Assembly: GCA_041497605.1 (NCBI GenBank) | Contig: JBGQGW010000002.1 | Span: 1 to 48,753 of the forward strand | DNA length: 48,753 nt | From: JBGPTK01 sp041497605 | GTDB lineage: Bacteria > Acidobacteriota > Terriglobia > Acidiferrales > UBA7541 | Reading direction: 5' to 3' | Shown: piece after piece, positions 16,589 to 24,655 of the stretch | How positions within the stretch are numbered: position 1 is the first letter of the stretch | Layout: the number at the start of each line of letters is the position of its first letter | Program-made: the position numbers and the translations under genes | The notes under the pieces: model-generated | What the model saw: only the letters and a program-made list of their open reading frames with translations | Told to the model about the DNA's origin: nothing | Databases searched by the model: none

Positions 16589-17845
16589 CTACCTGAGCGA
16601 CTCTCGCCTGGCGATCTCTTCGTAGGCTTTGATGATTCCAGCCTGGTAGTTTTCCCAGGTGAACGATTGAACTCTCTCCGTGGCACTGGCGCCAAGTTGA
16701 AGGCGAAGCTCTGGGTTCGCGTGAAGATTTTTCAAAGCTGCCACCCAACCCTCGGTATCTTCGGGCGGCACCACAAGGCCGTCAATCCCGTTTCGAATTA
16801 CGACGTCTCCGTCGGAGGTGATCACGGGCAGCCCAGCCGCCATCGCTTCGAACGTTGCGAGCCCAACACCCCCGCCGATGGAAGGGAATACGAACACGTC
16901 GGCATCAGCAAAATACTGCTCAATTTGCGAATGGGCCACGGTTCCAATGTAGTTCAACGGATTCTTCACTCGTTTAAACCGTTCGTGGAAATAGGGAAAC
17001 CATTCGGGATGAACCATGCCGAGGATCGTGAGGTTCACATCGGGCAGGTTCAAGCGGTCGTACGCATCCAGGAAGTAATGAAGGCCTTTGTACCAGGAGA
17101 TTTGGCCGACAAACAGAATATTAAATGTTCGCCGCCGTGGGCGCACGATCGGCTGCTCCCGCTTGCGCACATCGGCGCCGTAGGGAACCAGGAAGATTCG
17201 ATCGGCAGGAAACCCTTCGTCCACGAAGGACTTCCTCACGAATTCAAGACCGACCAGCAAGTAATCCGCTAATTCAAGTTCGCGGTATTTGCGGTCTACA
17301 TGCTGCTGATACCAGTAGTGCCGCTCAGCCGGCGGAAGACCGAGCTTTCGTCTCTCGTCCGCTTCCAATCGGTCCCAGAGAGCCCGATGGATCACCGGTT
17401 CATCCAGTAATCGAACAGCTCCCATTTCTTTCGCGCGACGCAATGAGAAGAGCGCGCATTGTTCAAAACCGTGGAATAAATCGCACGGGAGCAGGCGGCG
17501 CGAGGCCAGATGATCAAACGCTTCGTTCCGAAGATAGTAGACGGAGTCCGGGTGCACGATTCGGGGCAGAAGCGGCATCCGTCTCCAAACCTGCTCGATC
17601 ACTTCCGGCCAGGCGATCGCCGTCACATAGGAATCCGGCAATCCTTCCTGGCGCCGCACGTGAAGACGGGCGAGATCTCCATTGCCGCGCACCGAATGGA
17701 TGGCTCTTTCGAGTAGCCGGTAGCGAGCTTTGTGGGCATCGTAGTAGATGCCGGTCATGAATTGCTTCAGGTATCCCTTCTGGTGGGCAACTAACGCGAT
17801 GGGGTAGGAATGCTGCTTGGTGACGCTTGAGACGACTACTTTCAT
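16589..17845 (-). CDS. GT4-like glycosyltransferase
   Basis: A 418-residue glycosyltransferase with a basic N-terminal region, then RTFNILFVGQISWYKGLHYFL beginning the C-terminal Rossmann domain and the donor motif GGGVGLATFEAMAAGLPVI. The first of the usual two Glu residues of the EX7E motif is replaced in this reading by Gly (GGGVGLATFE), a point to verify. The ATG overlaps the TGA of the hexapeptide acetyltransferase by four bases, so sugar supply and transfer are coupled. It probably transfers an N-acetylated sugar made by that enzyme pair, which is inference. The length is typical of GT4. Confidence 0.85.
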   Translation of the reverse strand: MKVVVSSVTKQHSYPIALVAHQKGYLKQFMTGIYYDAHKARYRLLERAIHSVRGNGDLARLHVRRQEGLPDSYVTAIAWPEVIEQVWRRMPLLPRIVHPDSVYYLRNEAFDHLASRRLLPCDLFHGFEQCALFSLRRAKEMGAVRLLDEPVIHRALWDRLEADERRKLGLPPAERHYWYQQHVDRKYRELELADYLLVGLEFVRKSFVDEGFPADRIFLVPYGADVRKREQPIVRPRRRTFNILFVGQISWYKGLHYFLDAYDRLNLPDVNLTILGMVHPEWFPYFHERFKRVKNPLNYIGTVAHSQIEQYFADADVFVFPSIGGGVGLATFEAMAAGLPVITSDGDVVIRNGIDGLVVPPEDTEGWVAALKNLHANPELRLQLGASATERVQSFTWENYQAGIIKAYEEIARRESLR

Positions 17846-18342
17846 GGTTCCAGCACTTTCTGTCCGCTTCGGAGAGGGCGTGCTGGATTTCCCGCGACGA
17901 CCTGCCCCGCCGGCACGCTCTTGGTGACCACGCTGCCCGCCCCGACGATCGCCCCTTCGCCGATTTCAAGATCGCAGAGGATCACGGCGCCGCTTCCGAT
18001 CGAGGCGCGCTTCTTTACGATTGTCGGCCGAACCTGCCAGTCCGCTTCCGCCTGCAACTGCCCGGCCTCATTTGTGGCCCGCGGGAATCGATCGTTGATG
18101 AACACAACATGGTGGCCGATGAACACCTCATCTTCGATCACCACCCCCTCGCAGATAAAACTGTGGCTTGATATTTTGCAGTATCGCCCGATCTTCGCTC
18201 CTTTCTGGATCTCCACGAACGTGCCGATCTTGCTGTGGTCGCCGATTTCGCATCCGTAGAGATTTACAAAATTATAGATCTTTACGTTCTCGCCCAGCTT
18301 CACATCGGGCGCGATGCTCTGGTATTTCGACTTCTGCCTCAA
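17842..18342 (-). CDS. WbpD-like hexapeptide-repeat sugar N-acetyltransferase
   Basis: 166 residues forming a left-handed beta helix: repeated hexapeptides with Val/Ile at the first position run from about 14 to 150, for example VKIYNF, CEIGDH, SKIGTF, AKIGRY and CKISSH. The pattern and the loop FINDRFPRATN match acetyltransferases of the WbpD/WlbB type, which acetylate the 3-amino group of UDP-2-acetamido-3-amino-uronate with acetyl-CoA. The start is TTG at 18342 overlapping the oxidoreductase stop. The pairing with a WbpB-like oxidoreductase supports the call. The WbpE-type aminotransferase that should act between them is not in the window. Confidence 0.85.
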   Translation of the reverse strand: MRQKSKYQSIAPDVKLGENVKIYNFVNLYGCEIGDHSKIGTFVEIQKGAKIGRYCKISSHSFICEGVVIEDEVFIGHHVVFINDRFPRATNEAGQLQAEADWQVRPTIVKKRASIGSGAVILCDLEIGEGAIVGAGSVVTKSVPAGQVVAGNPARPLRSGQKVLEP

Positions 18343-19409
18343 AGCTCTATGACCTCACCGTGACGGGCCATGGATTCCTGAGCAGCCTCCAGGAGCCGCA
18401 CAATTTGGAGTCCGACTTGCCCATTGGTAATGGGCTTTTCCCCGGTCTGGACACAGTCGATGAAATGTTTGCACACGATTTCCAGCGCTTCGGTCTGATC
18501 AACCTTGGGGGCCCACATGTCCCCGGTTCGATACTGCACCAGGACCTTGGACAGGTCCTCTGCGAGCGAAACTTCAACTCCTTTATCGAACACCTTCAAT
18601 TGATTGTCAGGATCAAGGTGATCGTAGACGATCATCTTTTTGCTTCCGCCGATCAATGTGCGCCGCACCTTCACCGGTGAAAGCCAATTCAGGTGGAAGT
18701 GTGCCAATAACCCGCTCTTGAAATGGATAGCCACGTAGACCACGCTCTCGTGCGCCCAGTCCCCTCGCCGGACCGGCTTGGCTCCAATGGCGGAGATCCC
18801 AGTCGGCTGCTCGTCAATCAGGTAATCCATGATCGAAAAATCATGCGGACCCAGATCCCAGAGCACGTTCGATTCCCGCTGGAACAGTCCGAGATTCACT
18901 CTCACCGAATCGTAATAATAAATTTCGCCGAACTCGCCCGTATCGATCAGTTGCCGAATCTTGCGCACCGCTCCGGTGTAGACAAACGTGTGATCGACCA
19001 TGAGGATTTTGCCGCGTTCTTCCGCGAGCTGCACCAGCTCCTCGGCTTGCTTCACGCTGGCTGCCAGCGGTTTTTCGAGAAGGACGTGCTTGTCATTCTC
19101 CAGAGCGGTCTTGGCGAGCGCATAGTGCGTCGAAACCGGGGTCACAATCACGACGGCTTCGATGGCATCCTCGTAAAGAAGCGCTTCCGGAGAGCTCAAG
19201 GTCTTTATCTTCGGATAGGCCCACTGAACCGGCTCCAGCCTTCTTGGATCCACGTCCGCCACCGCCAAAATCTCGCACACTCGGAGCTTGGCGAAATTGC
19301 GAATGAGATTTGGACCCCAGTAGCCGCAGCCAAGCACACCGATTCGCACCGGCCCGCTCGTTCGCGGCTCCTTTGCCGCGGGCAAGGTTTCACTTTTCAT
19401 GTGGTCCAT
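18339..19409 (-). CDS. Gfo/Idh/MocA-family sugar oxidoreductase, WbpB-like
   Basis: 356 residues. GCGYWG (27-32) binds NAD, EKP (112-114) is the family hallmark, and DLGPHDFSIMDYL provides the Asp/His pair near the active site. In WbpB/WlbA the enzyme oxidises C3 of UDP-GlcNAcA to allow transamination. The gene ends in a four-base overlap with the WbpD-like acetyltransferase, a pairing seen in di-N-acetyl uronic acid pathways. The start may be ATG at 19409 or ATG at 19400. It follows a 225-base space that has no convincing gene, where a promoter could lie. Substrate assignment is by context. Confidence 0.87.
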   Translation of the reverse strand: MDHMKSETLPAAKEPRTSGPVRIGVLGCGYWGPNLIRNFAKLRVCEILAVADVDPRRLEPVQWAYPKIKTLSSPEALLYEDAIEAVVIVTPVSTHYALAKTALENDKHVLLEKPLAASVKQAEELVQLAEERGKILMVDHTFVYTGAVRKIRQLIDTGEFGEIYYYDSVRVNLGLFQRESNVLWDLGPHDFSIMDYLIDEQPTGISAIGAKPVRRGDWAHESVVYVAIHFKSGLLAHFHLNWLSPVKVRRTLIGGSKKMIVYDHLDPDNQLKVFDKGVEVSLAEDLSKVLVQYRTGDMWAPKVDQTEALEIVCKHFIDCVQTGEKPITNGQVGLQIVRLLEAAQESMARHGEVIEL

Positions 19410-19634
19410 ATTCGAAGGTTCCTGGGAGCCCGGTCTTGCACGCGCGCCTGCTCACGCCCTTGGAACTCAATCCAACTTATCCGGTGAAGAACCCTGATCC
19501 ACGCTCACTCCGATGCCGCGGACAGGATATGCGCCGCTCTTCCATGCAAATTCTCACACATTCGCCTTGGACGGTTGCCACAGAAGGTGTGCCCGCCACA
19601 CGTCCTCTGTTCGCTTCCGGGGCGTCGGTTCTTT

Positions 19635-21203
19635 TCAAGACTCGGCGGTCCTCCGCGAGGTTATTGCGATAAGCTTCGAATCCCTCCCGGCGAGCATGGG
19701 CAAGCGGAAGAATAGGCCGATCAGAAAATAGAAGAATGCCTGCGAAACGTAGTTCTGGTAGATCTGAAAACCCAGGTAAAATAGCGGGAACAGAAAACAG
19801 ATCGTAAACAACAGGATGGATACTCCCAGCCAGTAATACGCAGTTCCACGCAAAATGACAATTTTGCGAAACATTGCAATCACCAGGAAGCAGGTCCACC
19901 AGAGCCAGAGCGCTAATCCAACTCCTCCCCATTCCCAAAGGACTCCCGCATATCCGCCCTCGGTATGCGTGATCGCAGCGTAGGCGCTATCGGTCACGGC
20001 TTTATACAAGTACTGCAAGCCCAGGGATGCCGACCCGGTTCCGTGTCCCAACATCCCGGATTGCTCATAAGAATAGACGATGATGTTCCAGTATGATGAC
20101 CCTCGGTTGCCAACCTCTGCGTATTGGCTTTGCGGGTTAATGGTTAGGTCGTAGAACCGGAATACGCTGCTAAATCGTTCCGGGAACCAGGCGTACAAGA
20201 GCACCAGCGCCAAGCTCCCAGCCAACACTGCCCTGATAATCGGCCGCAAGTTATGAACTCGAACGTGGCCCTGCTTGGAGAAAATGTAGGCTGGAATTAA
20301 TGCCAGGAAAGCAATTGCAAGAAGGGCAATGATCGAACGCTGGGCGCTCACGAAGATTCCTGCTAGCACCAGCATCCAGCACGTCAGCGGCAGCAGGATC
20401 AATTTCCGGCCCTTTGTTCCCTGCGTGGCATACAAATAAGCCAGCAGACCCAAACCGATGAACGCAACGACAAAGAGATATTGCGAAAATCGGCCCGCAT
20501 CCACAAATGTGCCCGTTGGCCGTAAAATTTCTTCCTTGGTTCCAGGAACGTAGCGAATCAAGCGAAGCCTGAGATAGGGATCGTCCGCGATCGGATTCAA
20601 GAAGTTGAGTCCGATGATGGACTGAATAATCCCCAAAACGCTTACCACAGCTCCCATCTGGAGCATGTAAAGGCTGAACTTCTTTAATTGCGTCTCGTCC
20701 CGGAAGAAATGATAGCCCAGATAAATCAAGGGGATGTACAGGAAGCTCATCCGCAATCCGAGGGCAGGAACTGCAAAGTTCGTGATCTGCGAATTAAAGG
20801 AATCGGCAATCGCCCAGCCAAACCAGAGTAAGAGTGGCACGCGAACTGGGTTCTTGAATGGCTCGCTCCGCCTCTTCCAGCCATCCAGGAAGTAAGATGC
20901 CAGAATGATCACAAAAAGGACGTCCTTAACTGCATAAATAACCATGGAGTTCCCGATATATTTCCGAAGAAGATCTTCCAGGGCAAGCCATACGAATAGG
21001 ATAGGAATCCCAAATCGCCAATCTTTCATGATGGCTGATGCCAGTACGCAAAGCATCCCAAACGCGGCGAAAATGGCGAATGATTTCGTATCGCCATTCG
21101 CGATGATCTGGGCCACATAAAGCGCGATGAGCATGGCAAACCCAACCAGAAGCAATGGACTCCCGCGCCCGGTGGCCGGCATTCTTGCTGAACGTGTCTG
21201 CAT
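19635..21203 (-). CDS. O-antigen ligase/polymerase-like membrane protein (Wzy/WaaL superfamily)
   Basis: 522 residues with about a dozen hydrophobic segments and one larger periplasmic loop in the C-terminal half (around residues 340-410, containing HGTGSASLGLQ). This is the profile of O-antigen polymerases or ligases, which join lipid-linked repeat units or move glycan to lipid A in the periplasm. The ATG start at 21203 has AGGA ten bases upstream. The start region and leader are part of a 78-bp duplication also found at 23618-23695. It is one of two such proteins in the locus (other at 40668), so one may polymerise and the other ligate. Which is which cannot be read from sequence. Confidence 0.87.
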   Translation of the reverse strand: MQTRSARMPATGRGSPLLLVGFAMLIALYVAQIIANGDTKSFAIFAAFGMLCVLASAIMKDWRFGIPILFVWLALEDLLRKYIGNSMVIYAVKDVLFVIILASYFLDGWKRRSEPFKNPVRVPLLLWFGWAIADSFNSQITNFAVPALGLRMSFLYIPLIYLGYHFFRDETQLKKFSLYMLQMGAVVSVLGIIQSIIGLNFLNPIADDPYLRLRLIRYVPGTKEEILRPTGTFVDAGRFSQYLFVVAFIGLGLLAYLYATQGTKGRKLILLPLTCWMLVLAGIFVSAQRSIIALLAIAFLALIPAYIFSKQGHVRVHNLRPIIRAVLAGSLALVLLYAWFPERFSSVFRFYDLTINPQSQYAEVGNRGSSYWNIIVYSYEQSGMLGHGTGSASLGLQYLYKAVTDSAYAAITHTEGGYAGVLWEWGGVGLALWLWWTCFLVIAMFRKIVILRGTAYYWLGVSILLFTICFLFPLFYLGFQIYQNYVSQAFFYFLIGLFFRLPMLAGRDSKLIAITSRRTAES

Positions 21204-21252
21204 TAGTCAGTAATCCTAGCCGATGTAGGCGGCAATATCGAGAGAGATTCGC
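21175..21252 (-). repeat. 78-bp direct repeat, copy 1 (leader plus first ten codons of 19635-21203)
   Basis: Aligns without gaps to 23618-23695 with about 65 of 78 bases identical. It contains the 5' leader, a shared AGGA Shine-Dalgarno, the ATG and codons for MQTRSARMPA of the polymerase-like gene. The two copies are in the same orientation and enclose the acyltransferase and FkbM methyltransferase genes. Confidence 0.85.
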
Positions 21253-21344
21253 CGAATGTGGAGCGGTAAATGCAAATAGGGGCTCTGCCAGCTTTGAATC
21301 TCATCGTTCCACCCTGAACGGTTCGGAAGAAATCCCCAAAGGGT

Positions 21345-22508
21345 TCAGTAAGTGTACGTGTGTCCCCGTCTCACCATTGGTTTTTCGAAAAATTTCCACG
21401 AAAGCGTAGCGATAGAAATCGTCAAAAAGACAACCAGAAGAGTGACGCCCAGGTCAGAAAAATTGCGAAGTGCGGGGCTTTCCTTTTTGAGCAGAGCATA
21501 AGACACGTCATAGACTGGACCGTGAATCAAATAAACGCAGTATGAGATTGTGCCTAGGCCCGTGAGGTACTTCGATCGCAAGCAGTGTTTCAGCCGATTC
21601 GCACCTGGCAGGATCGCCATCATCAATATCGAGAGATAAAACATCGCCATCCAAGTGTAGCCAAGGGTCGTCATGGGAAAAGTCAGCAAGCCCCACCCTC
21701 TCACTATAAAAAGAACTACTCCAATGCCCAGGAACAAGGATACCTGAAACAATTTCGCATGATTCTGAACCAGCCACGCCCAGACATCACCCCTCCGAAG
21801 CAGAATCGCGGCAGTCACTCCGAGTAACAGCGCATCCGCGCGGCAGGGCATCAATACGTAAGCTGCATTGGGTCCCGCCGGAGTCCCGAAATAGAGAAGA
21901 GTGCGAAGGACCGGCGCGCTCGCTACCAGCAAGAGCAGTAACCAGAGCAATCGCGACGTTCTCATTGTTCTCACTAGGATGGGAAGTCCGAGATAAAACT
22001 GTTCTTCCACTGCCAGGGACCACGTCGCCCCCATCCACCCTGCTCCCAGCGTGTTCCGCATCGCCATCCACAGATTCTGCATATAGCTCGCGTAGGCATA
22101 CCAAGGCAGAGAGTTCGAGAAGAGTGGACTCCAAAGCGGAGAAGGGCTCTTCCGGTACCAGGCGCACCCGATCCAGAAGGCAAGGAGTGTCAATACATAG
22201 ATTGGCACAATCCGAAAGAAGCGGCGCAGGTAAAAAACTTTGAAGTAACGCGGCGAATCGACACTGTCCAGAAGAATCCCGCCGATCAAGAAACCAGACA
22301 GCACAAAAAATAAATCGACCCCGCTCCAGGTAAGAATTCCGGCAGCGGCAACCGCGCGAGAAAAGAAGCTGTGGCTCTCTCGGAGGGGAATCGCGAAAAA
22401 ATGCCAGATCAAGACCAAAAGAATCGCTATCCCGCGCAATCCATCCAGCTCCACGATTCGTTTTGAGGAGGACAGCGGAGAGGTCAACCGCGTTGCAGCT
22501 TCGGGCAT
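21345..22508 (-). CDS. OafA/YrhL-type acyltransferase (acyltransferase family 3)
   Basis: About 387 residues with roughly ten transmembrane helices. The motif RIVELDGLRGIAILLVLIWHF near the N-terminus contains the conserved Arg and catalytic His of family 3 acyltransferases, which O-acetylate (or otherwise acylate) surface glycans from acyl-CoA across the inner membrane. The open frame reaches a TTG at 22652, adding 48 low-complexity residues. ATG at 22508 is preferred because it places the usual short tail before the first motif, although neither has a strong Shine-Dalgarno. Not fused to a SGNH domain. It sits between the two copies of the 78-bp repeat. Glycan O-acetylation is the expected role. 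Confidence 0.87.
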   Translation of the reverse strand: MPEAATRLTSPLSSSKRIVELDGLRGIAILLVLIWHFFAIPLRESHSFFSRAVAAAGILTWSGVDLFFVLSGFLIGGILLDSVDSPRYFKVFYLRRFFRIVPIYVLTLLAFWIGCAWYRKSPSPLWSPLFSNSLPWYAYASYMQNLWMAMRNTLGAGWMGATWSLAVEEQFYLGLPILVRTMRTSRLLWLLLLLVASAPVLRTLLYFGTPAGPNAAYVLMPCRADALLLGVTAAILLRRGDVWAWLVQNHAKLFQVSLFLGIGVVLFIVRGWGLLTFPMTTLGYTWMAMFYLSILMMAILPGANRLKHCLRSKYLTGLGTISYCVYLIHGPVYDVSYALLKKESPALRNFSDLGVTLLVVFLTISIATLSWKFFEKPMVRRGHTYTY

Positions 22509-22768
22509 GAGTGACGGGGGACTATTGATCGCGCTCCCCGTCTGAAACAGATTCCCGCCTGGAGGGGGTGCCGATGATGCGAACTGTGAACAGCCCCCGA
22601 ATGAATTTGTGTTTGTTACGCGAATGGGTTCGCCCTCTTGGGAATCGGCCAACGTGTTAAGAGTCTTGAGCCAGTCTTGATGCTGCTCATGCCTGTCCGA
22701 TCACCCAGCACTGGCACCAGTCTCGGTGAAACGCACGCACTCATTGCCATCGTCCTTCTCATCCGATC

Positions 22769-23572
22769 CTAGCCGGCCGGTTCCGCCAGGATGTGGACCT
22801 GCGCTCCCGCTGGCTCCAGGAATTGCACCGTATATCCTGACTCTTTCAGCAAGAGCAGAGCGGGATGCTGGTCGCCATAACTATCGAAGCCGTGCAGTTC
22901 CACCAGCAGGACGGGGCGATCTTTTTTCAGAAGCGCGCGCATCCCTTCCAGGACAAGTCTTTCCGCGCCCTCGGCGTCAATCTTCACGAATGAGATGGGA
23001 GATCGGGAATCGCGGAAGTAATCGTCCAGGCTCACTGCCTCGATATCAGATCCCAGGCCCAATACCACCTGCGAGGTAGGCGTCAACGGGTCGGAATCTG
23101 TCCGTGCCAGCGAAACGCGGCCTGATTGATTGATCACAGCCTTATTTTCAGGCGTTATGTTTTGGCATCCGTTCAGGTTGATATTTTCCCCGAGTACGCG
23201 AAAGTTCTCGCCAAATGGTTCAAATGCGAATATCCGTCCTTTTGAACCAACTTGTTGAGCGAGCAGCAGCGTTTCATATCCGATATGGGCGCCGATATCC
23301 ACCACGGTCCAACCGGGTCGAACGACGTTCTGAATCGCGCGGGTGACCTCGATCTCGAATGTACCGAACACGAAGGCTTTTTGGGTTTGCCAATGCAATC
23401 GCATCCGGTAGCCGCGCAGCGGCTCGGCTAATTCAAACACTTCCGGCTGATTCGTTAACATGCGATTGGTCCACCGCCGAAGAACGGGTGCGATTGACGA
23501 GCCGGCTAGCCATCTTCGTATGGAAGGCGGCGCCTTTTGCCAGATCCCGATCGTTTTCTTGAAGAGGGTCAT
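22769..23572 (-). CDS. FkbM-family methyltransferase (copy 1)
   Basis: 267 residues. SAM-binding motif I is VVDIGAHIGYETLLLA, followed by FEPFGENFRVL and the FkbM signature VKIDAEGAERLVLEG; VSLDDYF is also typical. These enzymes usually O-methylate sugars or polyketides. The ATG at 23572 lies two bases after the stop of a 23-codon upstream frame created by the 78-bp repeat, so translation could be coupled to that leader. It is followed by a 116- to 260-base space before the acyltransferase, depending on that gene's start. The acceptor is unknown; a sugar hydroxyl is likely from context. Confidence 0.88.
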   Translation of the reverse strand: MTLFKKTIGIWQKAPPSIRRWLAGSSIAPVLRRWTNRMLTNQPEVFELAEPLRGYRMRLHWQTQKAFVFGTFEIEVTRAIQNVVRPGWTVVDIGAHIGYETLLLAQQVGSKGRIFAFEPFGENFRVLGENINLNGCQNITPENKAVINQSGRVSLARTDSDPLTPTSQVVLGLGSDIEAVSLDDYFRDSRSPISFVKIDAEGAERLVLEGMRALLKKDRPVLLVELHGFDSYGDQHPALLLLKESGYTVQFLEPAGAQVHILAEPAG

Positions 23573-23574
23573 TC

Positions 23575-23646
23575 TTAAGTTGGGTGCTTCTTCCGGATCG
23601 CTGCTCGTTTGATCGCAGCGGGCATTCGAACTGAACGTGTCTGCAT
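23575..23646 (-). CDS. 23-codon upstream frame (duplicated start of the 19635-21203 gene)
   Basis: Begins with the duplicated AGGA Shine-Dalgarno, ATG and MQTRSVRMPA codons of the polymerase-like gene, then diverges to a basic 13-residue tail and stops two bases before the FkbM ATG. It may be a relic of a duplicated gene start or a leader frame that feeds ribosomes into the FkbM gene. Expression is unproven. Confidence 0.4.
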   Translation of the reverse strand: MQTRSVRMPAAIKRAAIRKKHPT

Positions 23647-23695
23647 CAGTCAGATATCCTAGAGGATGTATCCGGTAATATCGAGCGAGATTCGC
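23618..23695 (-). repeat. 78-bp direct repeat, copy 2 (upstream of FkbM methyltransferase)
   Basis: Same orientation as 21175-21252 and about 83 percent identical over 78 bases, without gaps. Differences are scattered through leader and codons, so the duplication is not recent. Downstream the sequence becomes the FkbM gene rather than a second polymerase gene. Confidence 0.85.
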
Positions 23696-23743
23696 GCGCG
23701 TTACAACGTTTTCTGCCGGGACACTCTACATTCTACCTCACCG

Positions 23744-24478
23744 TCATGACCTTGTTTCGCCGCGCAGCGGCGGCTTGATTCCCTCGACACAGATACCCTG
23801 GCCGTTCGCCACGCGACTTGGCTGTTCGACATCCTCGATTCCGGCGATTCGGCTAGTGTGCAGGGCCATTTCTCGGACTTCGGCGAATCCGGCTGATTCA
23901 AACAACGCCTTCAGGGAATTGGCGTCGTACATCCATTTGTGCTCGTGAAAGTTCTTCCACCCCGTGTAGATGCGGTAGAGAAAATTACCGTCAGGGGGCG
24001 CTGGCGTGCGCATCAGCAATCGGTGGTTCACCCGATCGGCGGGTTGCATGGTTTCAAAATCCTTGGATAATTCTCCGATGGGTCCTTCGCCAAGATATTC
24101 CCGGACGATTGCGCCAAGGTCTGGCACGACCACACGCAACACACCTCCCGCCGTAAGCACGCGGAAACACTCTCGAATGAGCTCTCTGGCTTCCTCAAAG
24201 TACAGGTGCTCGAGCAGGTGCGAGGAATAGATCACATCCGCAGAATCGGGCGGGAATGGCAGGGGTTTGCGCACGTCGTGGATCAAGATGGTCGAATCCC
24301 ACGGTACACTCAGTTTGTCGGCAGAAATCATGTGGAGCGAATGCGCAAGACGTCGCAGAATAGGATGCTTCGCCAGTCGAGCATTCCATGAGCCGTCGAT
24401 GTTGATCCATCCGGCCGGGGTCGTGATGCCGCATCCGAGATGAAGGCGATTTTTCGTAGAGACGCTGAGTGAGGACAC
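23744..24478 (-). CDS. Class I SAM-dependent methyltransferase
   Basis: 244 residues. Motif I is RLHLGCGITTPAGWINIDG near residues 12-30, followed by a DVIYSSHLLEHLYFEEA motif and ALTAGGVLRVVVPDLG, the pattern of PF08241-like methyltransferases in polysaccharide loci. The start appears to be GTG at 24478. The last 20 residues are basic and variable. A 26-base segment resembling its motif I coding stretch recurs upstream at about 24551-24576. It probably methylates a sugar or the growing chain; acceptor unknown. Confidence 0.85.
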   Translation of the reverse strand: MSSLSVSTKNRLHLGCGITTPAGWINIDGSWNARLAKHPILRRLAHSLHMISADKLSVPWDSTILIHDVRKPLPFPPDSADVIYSSHLLEHLYFEEARELIRECFRVLTAGGVLRVVVPDLGAIVREYLGEGPIGELSKDFETMQPADRVNHRLLMRTPAPPDGNFLYRIYTGWKNFHEHKWMYDANSLKALFESAGFAEVREMALHTSRIAGIEDVEQPSRVANGQGICVEGIKPPLRGETRS

Positions 24479-24655
24479 CGTTTCGCCCGACCGCCGGAAG
24501 ATTCACAACGGTAAATGCGAGTCTACGTCATCGAAGAGACCATGTGAAGCTGTAATGCCGCACCCGGGATACAGGCGGCTCGAGTCCCTCGTTGTTAGCG
24601 TCCGCGCATTGCCTTCCGCTGATTTCACGCTCATGTGTCCGCTACGTTCCCATCA

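Noticed and set aside
19410..19634. Possible small gene or promoter upstream of the Gfo/Idh/MocA gene
   Set aside because: No frame with family features and no convincing promoter boxes. Left as non-coding.
22509..22652. 48-codon N-terminal extension of the acyltransferase from TTG
   Set aside because: Low complexity, no good ribosome site and unlike family 3 acyltransferases, which start just before the RxxxLDGLRG motif. Not excluded.
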